A DNA stretch of 64,000 nucleotides from Bdellovibrio sp. (lineage in GTDB: Bacteria > Bdellovibrionota > Bdellovibrionia > Bdellovibrionales > Bdellovibrionaceae): assembly GCA_025359945.1 (NCBI GenBank), contig JANYDD010000053.1, forward strand, positions 1-64,000. Reading direction: 5' to 3'. Made by a program: the position numbers and the translations under genes. Positions 7,100 through 16,661 of this stretch are shown here, one piece after another (within the stretch, counting starts at the first letter, position 1; each line of letters opens with the position of its first letter). The notes beneath the pieces are model-generated. The model was not told where the DNA came from. It worked only from the letters and a program-made list of their open reading frames with translations, and did no database searches.

Positions 7100-9457
7100 T
7101 TATTTCTTTTTCTTCACTTTAACTTCGCCGCTCATTCGATTCAATACTCGGCGATATTCTTTCTTTCGGCCCTGTACAGAATCCCAAGTGCCGAATTGGC
7201 TGGAAAGAGTTTCAAGTTCTCGGCACAAAGAATCGATCTTAGCTTGCACTGGCCCAGAAATTTTGCCAGCCACCTTAGCCGCTGCAAAAGATTCAGCTAC
7301 AGATCCCAATAAAGTTTCATGGGTCACACCCGAGTCAGCCCAGTTGATCCCACGCTTGATGTTATCATTTGTTTCGCTTAAAATCATTTGCGAAATTTGT
7401 GAAACCCGGTTGTTCACACTACTAGTTCCCACCGCTGCATGATCCGGATCAGTTAATAGATCTAAAAAATAATCCGCCAGCATTTGGCGACGAACCCCGA
7501 AACTTCGCTGCCAAGAAGCTTGGTGTAAAGTTCTTCCACCCATGATCGTGCGGATTGTTCCTGAAAGACCTTTTTCGATGATCACCATAGGATCAAACCC
7601 TGTCAGCGGCACTGACACATCCTTCGGAGTTCCAGGTTGCAATTTCCCGGTCACTTCTTGCCCCACGACAACCCCATCAACGGTCGCCACCATGTCTACT
7701 GAAGCCGAAGTTTCTTGAGTCGACGGATTGATCAATTCAAAAAGTAAAAAGCCCGTCCCCTTCAATGGATTCAGTTGCACGATAATTGTATCTTTTTTTA
7801 TTTCAGCGACTTCATTAATTAAAAGATCTTGCGTCGCTGAACCCACCAAGGCCGAGCTATAAGTCCCCGTAGATGCGTCAATACGAATGCCCACTCGCGC
7901 ATAACTTTGCGCAGGCACCGCGCTGATTTTTCCCAAGACCGGAGTTTGACTTTGCAATAAAGAAGACGCAGCGATCCCGATTGCAAACGGAATGCTTGAG
8001 GTCTGCTCGACGTTTCCACGCAACCAAACTTGAGTTGTATCAGGCTTTAACCCTAAATTTCTCATTTTCACTAGCGCCGACAGACCCTCGCCCGCTTGAA
8101 AAATTCCATTTGGAAAATCACCGACAAATTTTACTGATAAAAGTTCGACCTGAGGTTTAGTGGCATATTCACTCCAATACGAAGACCACTGGTTGTCGTA
8201 ATTTTTTTTCCATTCGTCACTAAATGTAAGCCTTGAATCCAAATCGTACTTGGCATTGTACGCCATTGCATCGGCGCGCTGAACGGCCACGGTTTGCCCA
8301 ATCTGACGACCTAAGTTTTCGCCCCATCGTACCCCCTCTAAAAAACTTAAGCGAAAAGAATTTCGAAAATAAACGGCCATGTAATATTCTTTGTAGGCTT
8401 TTAGAAATCCGCTTTGATAAATATTTTTATAATATTCGGCACCACGGCCTGTAACCGGACGATCGACAAAAGTCTCATCATATTCAGGCTGTTGCAGCCA
8501 GACGGTTTCGCCGCGTTCGTTTTTGCGGATAGAACCATCGGGGTTTTTATCGGGGACACCGGGACGACGTTCTTTTTTGACAATCGCTTTTTCAGTTTTG
8601 CCCTGAATATTTCCGTAATCCAATTTCAGGGGTTCGTCGTTCATGCGATTTTGAAAGTAGGACCACGACCTATTTTCATCGTTCCATCCATAGCGTTTGA
8701 AATCATACTGACCGTGGGCACGGAAGTACTGCCACAAATTCACTTGAGTGAGTTGATCATCAAACATCACATTGTCTGATCGTTTACAAATATTCTGCGG
8801 GCTATATTTGGTGCGATGCAATTCATAGATGGCCATCGTTTCATATTTTTCTGCCGGTGTTCCTGATTGGCTCCACCAATCAGAAGGCAATCCCGCGGGA
8901 TCCCCTAATTTTTGATCGAATTCAAAACCGTCTTTAAATCCTTGAAAATCATTTCTAGGATAATTGTAAGAACCATCAGGAGCTTGACCCGTGCCAACCA
9001 CGTCTCGAAATCTTTTAATGATCGTACTTTCCGCCAAGTTTGAACTTTGCGACAAGGCCAGTTTTTGGGCTCGCTCAACCGCAGATTTCATCAGGACATT
9101 TTGGTATTTGGCGTTGGCGGCGCTTAAATCTTGCGCACGAGGTTCGGAAGTTTCGGAATACCCAGCACTAAGACCTTGTTGGACGCCGTCCATGCAACCC
9201 AGCAATCGGCCTTCTTCTTGAGCGAAACGCTCGGCCACATACCGAGCGGCGCCGACACCGGTCAAGCAGGCATAAACGGCATTGCCATCATTGCTATTCT
9301 TGTAGTTTTCGCAAATTTTTGGACCGATATCGGTAGGAGGTAAATTCTGAACCGAGAGATCAATATTTCCCGGGATCGTCGGCCGATAATCTAATCCCGC
9401 CACTGCAAAAATAGAAAAAAAATTTAAAAAAATCGCGAGAAACACCTTGAAATGCAT
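7100..9457 (-). CDS. Large secreted protein of unknown function
   Basis: A 785-residue protein with a signal peptide (hydrophobic residues about 4-20, cleavage near AVAG). The first half is rich in Tyr, Trp, Arg and Asn. The region around residues 430-640 has beta-sandwich character with repeated 'QLNPLKGTG..LFELINPS'-like strands, possibly Ig-like domains. The C-terminus ends in a basic tail (VKVKKKK). No catalytic motif or known family is recognised. The ATG at 9457 follows GGAGGTC. It is the first gene of a two-gene minus-strand unit with the YiiX-like protein. Confidence 0.7.
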   Translation of the reverse strand: MHFKVFLAIFLNFFSIFAVAGLDYRPTIPGNIDLSVQNLPPTDIGPKICENYKNSNDGNAVYACLTGVGAARYVAERFAQEEGRLLGCMDGVQQGLSAGYSETSEPRAQDLSAANAKYQNVLMKSAVERAQKLALSQSSNLAESTIIKRFRDVVGTGQAPDGSYNYPRNDFQGFKDGFEFDQKLGDPAGLPSDWWSQSGTPAEKYETMAIYELHRTKYSPQNICKRSDNVMFDDQLTQVNLWQYFRAHGQYDFKRYGWNDENRSWSYFQNRMNDEPLKLDYGNIQGKTEKAIVKKERRPGVPDKNPDGSIRKNERGETVWLQQPEYDETFVDRPVTGRGAEYYKNIYQSGFLKAYKEYYMAVYFRNSFRLSFLEGVRWGENLGRQIGQTVAVQRADAMAYNAKYDLDSRLTFSDEWKKNYDNQWSSYWSEYATKPQVELLSVKFVGDFPNGIFQAGEGLSALVKMRNLGLKPDTTQVWLRGNVEQTSSIPFAIGIAASSLLQSQTPVLGKISAVPAQSYARVGIRIDASTGTYSSALVGSATQDLLINEVAEIKKDTIIVQLNPLKGTGFLLFELINPSTQETSASVDMVATVDGVVVGQEVTGKLQPGTPKDVSVPLTGFDPMVIIEKGLSGTIRTIMGGRTLHQASWQRSFGVRRQMLADYFLDLLTDPDHAAVGTSSVNNRVSQISQMILSETNDNIKRGINWADSGVTHETLLGSVAESFAAAKVAGKISGPVQAKIDSLCRELETLSSQFGTWDSVQGRKKEYRRVLNRMSGEVKVKKKK

Positions 9458-9524
9458 CGAAGACCTCCATTATTTTTCAAGGACTCGTATCCGAATGTCC
9501 TAGCAATGCCAACCCAATACTTTG

Positions 9525-10310
9525 TTAGTTCACAATTAGATCAAGGGCGTTTTTTAATTTTTCTTGAAGTGCAGTAAGCTTTTCGGGAAGAATTTTTTTA
9601 GAAAACTCGTCCATGTAGAGGCTGCGGCTCAGCTCTACTTGAACGACATGTTGACCCAACTGGGGTTGCCCATAAGATTCGGTCAGTCGGCCTCCAACGT
9701 AGGGCCAATTGTATCTGACATCAAAACCAGCGCGTAAAAAAGCGGCCATAACTAAATCCACAAATTCAGACTTGGAACTTTTCCCCAACGAATCGCTGAT
9801 CACAACCTGGGACCGGTGCTGACCAGGGTCACGGTGCTGAGAAGTCCCCAAAGATGGCATACTGTGAAGATCCAGATGAAAAAATTCCTTGGCGCCCTGG
9901 GATTTGAATGCCTTGTACTGAGTGCGAATTTTTTGATGAAAGGGTTCGTAAATCAGTTCTACTAATTGTTGATGATCTTTCAGTGACATCGGTTTTGACA
10001 TCAGCCGATCGCCCTTGGTGGTGATCACCCAATGAAAACCCCGAGAAAACTGCCCCGATTCTTGCCAGTGATTTTCAACGCTATCGCGATCGACATCTTC
10101 GGCCAGCCGATTTAAATCTCCGGCGTACCGGTGCCATTCCGTTTTTAAAAATGGAATTTGCAGTGCAGTTAAAGCGGGCTCGTAAAGTCGGTCCACGAAT
10201 CGATCCACGTCACACATTAAAATGGGTTCGGGCAAATTTTTTAGCCACGGACAAAGATCAGGTACGCGTTCTCCAGAGTGCGGAATTGTAACAAAAAGAG
10301 GTCGTGCCAT
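9525..10310 (-). CDS. N-formylglutamate amidohydrolase family protein
   Basis: A 261-residue cytosolic enzyme of the N-formylglutamate deformylase family, which releases glutamate and formate in the last step of one histidine-degradation route. Diagnostic segments are FVTIPHSGERVP (6-17), DVDRFVDRLYEP, AGDLNRLAEDVDR, the metal-binding DLHSMPSLG and VQVELSRSLYMDE near the C-terminus. The length matches the family. No other hut genes are next to it, so the substrate may be a different N-formyl or N-acyl amino acid. Confidence 0.85.
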   Translation of the reverse strand: MARPLFVTIPHSGERVPDLCPWLKNLPEPILMCDVDRFVDRLYEPALTALQIPFLKTEWHRYAGDLNRLAEDVDRDSVENHWQESGQFSRGFHWVITTKGDRLMSKPMSLKDHQQLVELIYEPFHQKIRTQYKAFKSQGAKEFFHLDLHSMPSLGTSQHRDPGQHRSQVVISDSLGKSSKSEFVDLVMAAFLRAGFDVRYNWPYVGGRLTESYGQPQLGQHVVQVELSRSLYMDEFSKKILPEKLTALQEKLKNALDLIVN

Positions 10311-10494
10311 AATTGCTCCCGAAATTTTTTATATTTTGCAAACTTGAACTGATAACTGGCACGAATATTCTGCACCAAATAGTGACCCGACATAATCAGC
10401 AACTTTTAATATTCCAGAAAAAATTAGTTCAGACTAAAAATGATGGCTTCGTCAACAGTTTTGCCTTAGCCTAAGGTTTCAATTCGGGGGCCGT

Positions 10495-10893
10495 ATGTTC
10501 ATTTTAGGTTTTCTACTGATTTTTATTCCGCTGGTCGACTATGTCTGGTTAGCAAAAATTGCCAGCGGGTTTTATCTTTCGGAATTGGGGCCGTTGGCAC
10601 GCACGCAACAAGGAGTTTTTTCTCCGATCATCTGGCCCGCGCTGGTGGTTTATGTATGCCTAGCTCTGGGGACCTATTTTTTTGTTTTGCCCAAATCTGA
10701 AGACTGGCTTCAGGCGCTGGGGTGGGGTGCCCTATTTGGATTTTGTGTTTACGGAGTTTACGAGATGACCAATTATTCGTTGGTAGCAAATTGGCCTATA
10801 AAAATAGTTTGGGCAGATTTAGCGTGGGGCACTTTTTTGTGCGGCCTAGCTTCGGTAGCTGCAAAATTATTGATGACCTGGAAAAATTGGTGA
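10495..10893 (+). CDS. DUF2177 family membrane protein
   Basis: A 132-residue integral membrane protein with four predicted membrane helices (about 2-18, 43-64, 73-92 and 106-125). The opening FIPLVDYVWLA, the central GALFGFCVYGVYEMTNYS and the final WGTFLCGL segment are typical of DUF2177, whose function is unknown. Its TGA overlaps the GTG start of the adenosyltransferase gene, suggesting translational coupling, but a functional link to cobalamin is only a guess. Confidence 0.85.
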   Translation: MFILGFLLIFIPLVDYVWLAKIASGFYLSELGPLARTQQGVFSPIIWPALVVYVCLALGTYFFVLPKSEDWLQALGWGALFGFCVYGVYEMTNYSLVANWPIKIVWADLAWGTFLCGLASVAAKLLMTWKNW

Positions 10894-11450
10894 AAATTTA
10901 CACCAAAAATGGCGACCAGGGGAAAACTCAACTGGTCGACGGCAAATCGATCTCAAAATCCCATCCGCGGCTAGAAAGTTACGGCACCGTCGATGAACTT
11001 AACTCGTCGTTGGGGATATGCCTTGAACTTTTGCCAGCAAAAAAAAAATGGATCTTGCCCGTGCAGAAATCTTTACTTCGAATTCAGCACGAGCTTTTCA
11101 ATCTAGGCAGTTTACTAGCCTGCGAAGACCAAAAATTTTGGGAGCATTTGCCCCGGCTGGAAGAAAAAAATATTCAGCAACTGGAAATTGAAATCGACCA
11201 AATGTTGGAAAAACTTCCGCCGTTAAAAAACTTTATTTTGCCGGGCGGAAGCCTGCTGGCGTCCCATCTGCACTTGGCGCGCACGATCTGTCGCAGGGCC
11301 GAGCGCAAAGTGGCCCCACTGATGGAAACTCAAAATCAGTACGCGACGGCTTTAAAATATTTAAATCGCTTAAGTGATTTCTTGTTTGTGCTTTCAAGAT
11401 ATTCAAACCTAATGCAGAAAAAAAACGATCAAATCTGGTTGAAGTCATGA
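10890..11450 (+). CDS. Cob(I)alamin adenosyltransferase, PduO type
   Basis: A 186-residue ATP:cob(I)alamin adenosyltransferase, which attaches the 5'-deoxyadenosyl group to cobalamin in the cytosol. It starts with KIYTKNGDQGKTQLVDG, the PduO ATP-binding signature, followed by ESYGTVDELNSSLG and ARTICRRAERKV, the conserved helix with RRAER that contacts ATP. The GTG at 10890 was chosen because the family begins two residues before 'IYTK' and GTGA overlaps the upstream stop; longer in-frame starts would lie inside the upstream gene. It overlaps the next gene by ATGA. Confidence 0.92.
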   Translation: MKIYTKNGDQGKTQLVDGKSISKSHPRLESYGTVDELNSSLGICLELLPAKKKWILPVQKSLLRIQHELFNLGSLLACEDQKFWEHLPRLEEKNIQQLEIEIDQMLEKLPPLKNFILPGGSLLASHLHLARTICRRAERKVAPLMETQNQYATALKYLNRLSDFLFVLSRYSNLMQKKNDQIWLKS

Positions 11451-12604
11451 AATTAGAAGTCGCTAGATACGCTGACAGCCCAGAGCTTGTACAATTTTTT
11501 AAAGAATTTCCGGTCGAAGGAAAGTTGCAAATTTTGTGTGACCGAAAAGAAGATTTTTATGGCCCCTACAAAATTCAATCTGAAGATTTTCAAACTTATG
11601 TCCTAAAAAATCCAGATGATAAAAAAATTCACGGGGTAGCAAGTTTTGTATTTCAAACTGCTCAGTTGGATGGAATTCCAAAAAAGATCGCCTACGCTAA
11701 AGATTTGCGAGTCTCGCATCACCGCCGAGCCATCCTGAACTGGTCGCATCACTTTTTGCCCGTGTTGGAACAAATAAAAAAGAATCACCAAGTCGATTAT
11801 TTATTTTCGACGATCAATCTGGATGATCAAAATACATTGAATGCTTTTATCCGCCCCCGCCCGATGAAGCGACCCTTTCCGCGCTATCACCTGTATCGCA
11901 AATTTCGAATGGTCAGTTTGCACGGGCAATTTCCATGGGCGCATCGGCCACTGGAATCAATAAAGGTCAGACCCTGTTCTGAAAGTTTAAAAGATGAACT
12001 TCTTTTTTATTTAATCCGAAGATTAAAGCACAGGCATTTTTCTCTGGTCTTTGATGAAGCCAGTTTTGTAGCTAAAATAAAAAGGCTTGTTGGTATGACT
12101 TTAAATGATTTGTTAGTCGCGACCGATTCCCAAAATAAAGTGGTGGGATGTTTAGCCCCTTGGTCCTCAAAACATATTCAAGATTTTTATCCGCTACACT
12201 ACAATCTTTTGGGACATAATTTTCGCCAATTTTTAAAGTTCGCTTGGATTTTAGGGATGACCCGCCGATTGGCGAAACCCGTTCGATTTGATCAAGAAAA
12301 AAATATTTCTCAGTTTTCTCGAAGCGACGAGCCATTGAGTTTTCACTATTTAACTTTTTGTATGGTAGACAACGAAGATATTTTTGAAAGTCTGCTTTAT
12401 GCGGCTTATGAAAAAGTGGGCCCAAAGGATTTTCTTTTGTATGCCCACAACGAAGCCGATTTTAGATTAAAACCACCAAAGAGTTGGATTGCAGCCGAAA
12501 TGCCCTACGCCATCTATTCAATCGTCCACCCCACTGATCCCATCCCCGATATCCTCAATATGCACGACCCAAGAAACCCCGACATCGAAGCCGCCTTCAT
12601 CTAG
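11447..12604 (+). CDS. GNAT-like protein of unknown function
   Basis: A 385-residue protein with no signal peptide. The N-terminal half has the shape of a GNAT domain (KIHGVASFVFQTAQLDG, then a basic 'AYAKDLRVSHHRR' cofactor-loop candidate at about 84-96). The second half repeats a similar pattern (LVATDSQNKVVGCLAPW). A tandem GNAT fold is my inference; no substrate can be named. The ATG overlaps the stop of the cobalamin adenosyltransferase, so it is the last gene of a coupled three-gene unit. It converges on the minus-strand lipoprotein gene with a 23-bp gap. Confidence 0.65.
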   Translation: MKLEVARYADSPELVQFFKEFPVEGKLQILCDRKEDFYGPYKIQSEDFQTYVLKNPDDKKIHGVASFVFQTAQLDGIPKKIAYAKDLRVSHHRRAILNWSHHFLPVLEQIKKNHQVDYLFSTINLDDQNTLNAFIRPRPMKRPFPRYHLYRKFRMVSLHGQFPWAHRPLESIKVRPCSESLKDELLFYLIRRLKHRHFSLVFDEASFVAKIKRLVGMTLNDLLVATDSQNKVVGCLAPWSSKHIQDFYPLHYNLLGHNFRQFLKFAWILGMTRRLAKPVRFDQEKNISQFSRSDEPLSFHYLTFCMVDNEDIFESLLYAAYEKVGPKDFLLYAHNEADFRLKPPKSWIAAEMPYAIYSIVHPTDPIPDILNMHDPRNPDIEAAFI

Positions 12605-12627
12605 CGGCAGCTAGCCAAATCTTTGGT

Positions 12628-15465
12628 TTAGTAGAATTGGATTCGGAATTGGTCGGTGGGTTGGACCGCTAGGTCTTCTCGGAAGAAGAGTGTGTCACCC
12701 GAACTTGAGTAATATTCTGGTGCAATTTTTTCGCGGTATAAACCCGTGGTATCTTTTCTCCACACTTGGCGAACTTGCATCGATGTGTCCATTCCTGGGA
12801 TGATGATCGCGCGATCTAAGCGGGCCCGGATGACTTTTCCTAAATTTGCCAGTGCTGTCGAGTAATCGGGATTAGTGATACTTTCTTTTTTCCCTTTCAT
12901 CGCATCGGCTAAACGAAGGTAGTCAGATCCGACAGACTGAGCAGGACCCAATGATTCTCCTGGTAATTTAACGAATACTGATAATAGTGGTGGCAGATTT
13001 CCAAAGAAAGCTTTTGATCGGCTTTGAATGTAGCTGACTAGATCCATTTGCGGAGTTTCATTCATGCCACCCGTAACAAAATAATTTTCGTTGACCGGAT
13101 TCTTCAATCGGTAAGGGGCTGACTGGGCTACGTTTTCGCCAAAACTTTTTCCCGCAACTGGGGGATTCAATGCACAAGCTTGACCAATTTGCGACAAAGA
13201 TAAAGTCACTTTTTGATCGACAGTTAACATAACTGGCGTCGACGATTTACAGCTGCCTTCTTGAACATCCACTAAATATTTTTTCTCAACCGAAGCGAAG
13301 TAATCGGCGATAGTTTTTTGAGATGACTTCCCGCAGGTCGCAGTTCCCACGCAGCTGCTTTGGCAAGTCAAACCTGTTTTTTCTGAAGGGGAAATTCGGA
13401 CACGGGATTCCGCCTTCTCTGGAACAAAAACGCTTGAAGAAACTTGGCACGTATCAGGAATGACTTGTGAAATGCCATTGATCACACCCGCAATCGAAAG
13501 GCCGTTTTTGCATCCCCAGAAGTTGCTGACCGAACATGCCGAAGTACATTTTAAACTTTCGGTACTTTGAACGTCCGAAACCACTGTCTCGATAAACGGT
13601 TTTTGAGTCACAACGCCCTGACAGTTGGAAAAAAGCCCATTGCTATCAGTGCAAACTTTAGGCGTTTTCAATTCACAAGATTCAGATTCTAAATAACTGA
13701 CATTCTGCGAGCCCTTATTCCACGACACCTGACAGCTAAATAAATTCACGCTGGTGGACAAAGAATCGACAACGCTTTCAGGACAGTTCGAAGTATCCGC
13801 TTGAGTGCCTGGCACACCCAAAGCCTGAGCTTCAGCTAAACTAAAATCTTTTGTAAAATTAGCGGACAGCAAATAGTTTTTGCTGACCGTAGCGTCGCAC
13901 GAAAAGGGTTTAGTTTGGTCATTAAAAATTCCTTGAGGAAAAAGTTTGGTCAACTCAGTCGCCACACATTTTCCACTAGCGACCGAGAAATCTCCTTGAA
14001 CAATTTGCTTGGCGCTAGATGCAGAAATTTTAACTTCGCAATCTGTCGTATTTCCTGAAACAGCAACCCTTCTGGATTGATCTTCACATGTGAATGGCAG
14101 GCTTGCAGAATCCAACACAGCGTTTTTCGGTAAAGCATCGGCTAAGTGAGCGGCATCGCAATTTCCACTGGCGACAGAATAGTCTCCGACCACTTCAAGG
14201 CTGACGGGAATATCGGAATAAATTTTTTCACAAGTCATGATTCCGTCGCGACTAACGCAGTTGTCGGCAACGGTATAGTAATTGATCGCGGTACGTTGAT
14301 TAAAGCACTGATTAGAGCGCGTAAAAAACTGCAGTCCTGTCGAGTAAACTGGAGATCGATAGGAGTAAGTAGCACGAAGGCCAGAACGATAGTCGACTTT
14401 ACAAATACCATTCCGCTTAGCTTTAAAACTCACTTTAGAATCGAAATGATCTTTAGTGATCACGTTGTAATTAAAAACATTCGAAAATAGCCCCGTTGGG
14501 TTACGGCAGGTCACGTCGACAACGTCAGTTTGCGCATCGACTTGAAAATTTCTTTTTTCATCAATACATTGCTCGCCCTTAGAGAACGCTTCGTTCTCGT
14601 CGCTAACAATAACGAAACTGACTAAATCACCGGCAGAAAACAGGTTTTGATTTCTTTTTAGAATTCGGGCCATGGCACACATTCCGCTTTCGCGATCGAT
14701 GACCTGATCGAATTCACCGTAGGTGACGTTATCTTTTTTGGTAGGATTTAAACCCAGATTTCGAGAAGGATCCAAGATTTTTAATCTTTCAGAGATTTCC
14801 ATGGCAATGCTAGCGCCGGATTGACCTTTGATTTTATGGACAGAAATTTCAGGAATGACCTGACCATTTAGTCCGGAAGAAATTTTTTGCACAGGGGCCG
14901 GAACAAAGACTTCGTTTTGAACAACGCCCACCTGAGACCTGACCGATTGAAAACCTAAAATATCTCCGGAAAGAGCCCCGGATAGGTCTCGTTTCACTGG
15001 ACCAGCAAACCGATTGCGATCCAAATAGTTTTGAAAAGTAATATTTCCGGGCAATAGAAAAGGACTTAAGCCCTGGACCGGAGATTTTTTTAAGACGTCA
15101 CCGGAAACTTGGCTTCCATTAGTTTGTGCCGTACTGATAAAAAAGATTTGGGCATCAAAGGGATTTAAATTTTTAGATTCAGCGCCTGAAAACATCGCTT
15201 GAAAAGAATCCTTTAAATTCACTTGATTGGCTTTCATGGTATTCGAGTTATCGACAATAAAGAAAAGCTTTAAATCTGGATATTCCGTGCGATCTTTCAA
15301 ATTGATCTCGTAGTACTTAGGATTTACTCCCGATACCAACAAAGGATCATCGAAGTTTTTTGTGGTCATTGAATAGTCTTGGGCGCAGTTTTGAAAACCC
15401 AAGAGAACTACTAAGCCTGCAAACGCGCTCACGATCATCATCGAAAATGGTTGTTTCAAAATCAT
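12628..15465 (-). CDS. Large Cys-rich lipoprotein with von Willebrand A-like domain
   Basis: A 945-residue exported protein. The N-terminus has a hydrophobic signal followed by LLGFQNCAQ, with Cys27 as likely lipidation site; the box is not canonical, but this 'FQNC' form is familiar to me from Bdellovibrio-type lipoproteins. A VWA-like start follows at about residues 65-80 (LKLFFIVDNSNTMKANQ), with D-N-S-N-T standing in for the DxSxS metal site, and later FVIVSDENEAFS. The centre is Cys-rich and contains an internal duplication (GDYSVASGNC and GDFSVASGKC modules). A surface or periplasmic binding role is plausible. Function is unknown. Confidence 0.75.
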   Translation of the reverse strand: MILKQPFSMMIVSAFAGLVVLLGFQNCAQDYSMTTKNFDDPLLVSGVNPKYYEINLKDRTEYPDLKLFFIVDNSNTMKANQVNLKDSFQAMFSGAESKNLNPFDAQIFFISTAQTNGSQVSGDVLKKSPVQGLSPFLLPGNITFQNYLDRNRFAGPVKRDLSGALSGDILGFQSVRSQVGVVQNEVFVPAPVQKISSGLNGQVIPEISVHKIKGQSGASIAMEISERLKILDPSRNLGLNPTKKDNVTYGEFDQVIDRESGMCAMARILKRNQNLFSAGDLVSFVIVSDENEAFSKGEQCIDEKRNFQVDAQTDVVDVTCRNPTGLFSNVFNYNVITKDHFDSKVSFKAKRNGICKVDYRSGLRATYSYRSPVYSTGLQFFTRSNQCFNQRTAINYYTVADNCVSRDGIMTCEKIYSDIPVSLEVVGDYSVASGNCDAAHLADALPKNAVLDSASLPFTCEDQSRRVAVSGNTTDCEVKISASSAKQIVQGDFSVASGKCVATELTKLFPQGIFNDQTKPFSCDATVSKNYLLSANFTKDFSLAEAQALGVPGTQADTSNCPESVVDSLSTSVNLFSCQVSWNKGSQNVSYLESESCELKTPKVCTDSNGLFSNCQGVVTQKPFIETVVSDVQSTESLKCTSACSVSNFWGCKNGLSIAGVINGISQVIPDTCQVSSSVFVPEKAESRVRISPSEKTGLTCQSSCVGTATCGKSSQKTIADYFASVEKKYLVDVQEGSCKSSTPVMLTVDQKVTLSLSQIGQACALNPPVAGKSFGENVAQSAPYRLKNPVNENYFVTGGMNETPQMDLVSYIQSRSKAFFGNLPPLLSVFVKLPGESLGPAQSVGSDYLRLADAMKGKKESITNPDYSTALANLGKVIRARLDRAIIIPGMDTSMQVRQVWRKDTTGLYREKIAPEYYSSSGDTLFFREDLAVQPTDQFRIQFY

Positions 15466-15586
15466 GGTTCCCCTAGGCCTCCAGTGTAGTTAACGCTTCA
15501 CTAAATTGCGTGCAGAAATTTTCTATTTTCTCAATTTGATATCCCAGATTTTGTATATCCGATCTTCCCTTGAAGTTCTGCCAAAT

Positions 15587-15608
15587 TTCAGTCCAAGTTC
15601 AGTCCAAG
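15587..15608 (+). repeat. Two tandem 11-bp repeats upstream of the T2SS operon
   Basis: TTCAGTCCAAG occurs twice head to tail (15587-15597 and 15598-15608), about 100 bp before the gspC start. The 11-bp period would place both copies on the same face of the helix, which fits a regulator binding site. This is only a suggestion from spacing. Confidence 0.4.
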
Positions 15609-15710
15609 GCTTAGGTCGAGATCCCACTATTTTAGTGATGAAAGATGAGACACCGTTATAAAATCGAAGCATGTGAATGACCTAATAACGCCCAAGGATT
15701 TTACCGCATC

Positions 15711-16640
15711 ATGAACTCAGGCAGCACGAAAACCATTGCATTGCGATCCAAGAAAAAAGCTTCCTATGAAAAATTTTTGCCTTTTGCTGTCAGTGCCGTC
15801 GTGGCTTTGGGATTGGCTGATCTAGCGGTGATTTTTTCGCGAGAATTTATGCTACCAATTCAGGTTCCACAATCAGGATTGCCTCCTGCCGCCAATCTGC
15901 CGATGGCTTCTAGAAGCCAGTACACTTCTGTGGTCGCAAGAAATATTTTTAATGAAAATGGCATTATGCCTGATCCCGTCGGCAAGGGTTACGATCGATT
16001 CAAAGGGCAAGATCAAACCCCCGTGCCATCGCAGCTACCCTTAGGATTAATGGGGACGGTGGTTCATTCCAATCCGTCAAAGTCGATTGCCAATATTGAA
16101 ATTCGCGGAAAAAACCAGGTGATCTCGTATACGCCCAATCGAGATATCGATCGAATTGCGACTTTGATTACAGTCGAACGTAATAAGGCGATCATTCGAA
16201 ATAGCAACAACGGACGCCTCGAGTTTTTGGAAAATAAAGAAACCTCGAAGCTGACTTTTCAAGCGGCAACCCCGACACGTTTGCAGGGCCCGGCCGATGT
16301 TCGACAAACGGGCGACAATCAATTTGAAATTCCACGGTCTGAAATTTTGCGCCACACGCAAGATATGTCAGCGTTGGTGATGCAGGCGTCGTCGGTGCCC
16401 CATCGAAAAGCCAATGGGGAAATCGACGGTTACACGATCACTTCGATTGCGCCAGGAAGTGTTTTGACCCAGCTTGGAATCTTACCCCAAGACACGATCA
16501 AATCAGTGAACGGCGAAAACATCGACAGCCCAGCCAAGGCGATTGAACTTTATAACACGCTTAAAAACTCGTCGCAGGTTCGAATAACGGTCGAACGCGA
16601 CGGTCGCGATATGCAAAACGAATATAAATTTACAGAATAG
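15711..16640 (+). CDS. gspC: Type II secretion system protein GspC
   Basis: A 309-residue inner-membrane protein that links the T2SS platform to the outer-membrane secretin. After a basic N-terminus, one membrane helix spans about residues 25-45. The homology-region (HR) domain follows (YTSVVARNIFNENG at about 70-83, then LPLGLMGTVVHS), and a C-terminal PDZ domain (GYTITSIAPGSVLTQLGILP, then GENIDSPAKAIELY). The domain order and length are normal for GspC. gspD follows after 21 bp. It is the first gene of the plus-strand gspCD unit. Confidence 0.9.
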   Translation: MNSGSTKTIALRSKKKASYEKFLPFAVSAVVALGLADLAVIFSREFMLPIQVPQSGLPPAANLPMASRSQYTSVVARNIFNENGIMPDPVGKGYDRFKGQDQTPVPSQLPLGLMGTVVHSNPSKSIANIEIRGKNQVISYTPNRDIDRIATLITVERNKAIIRNSNNGRLEFLENKETSKLTFQAATPTRLQGPADVRQTGDNQFEIPRSEILRHTQDMSALVMQASSVPHRKANGEIDGYTITSIAPGSVLTQLGILPQDTIKSVNGENIDSPAKAIELYNTLKNSSQVRITVERDGRDMQNEYKFTE

Positions 16641-16661
16641 AAAAACACACCAGAGGTCAAC

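Noticed and set aside
14146-14490. Forward ORF of 114 codons inside the large lipoprotein gene
   Set aside because: It is antisense to a continuous 945-codon gene with a signal peptide and domain structure.
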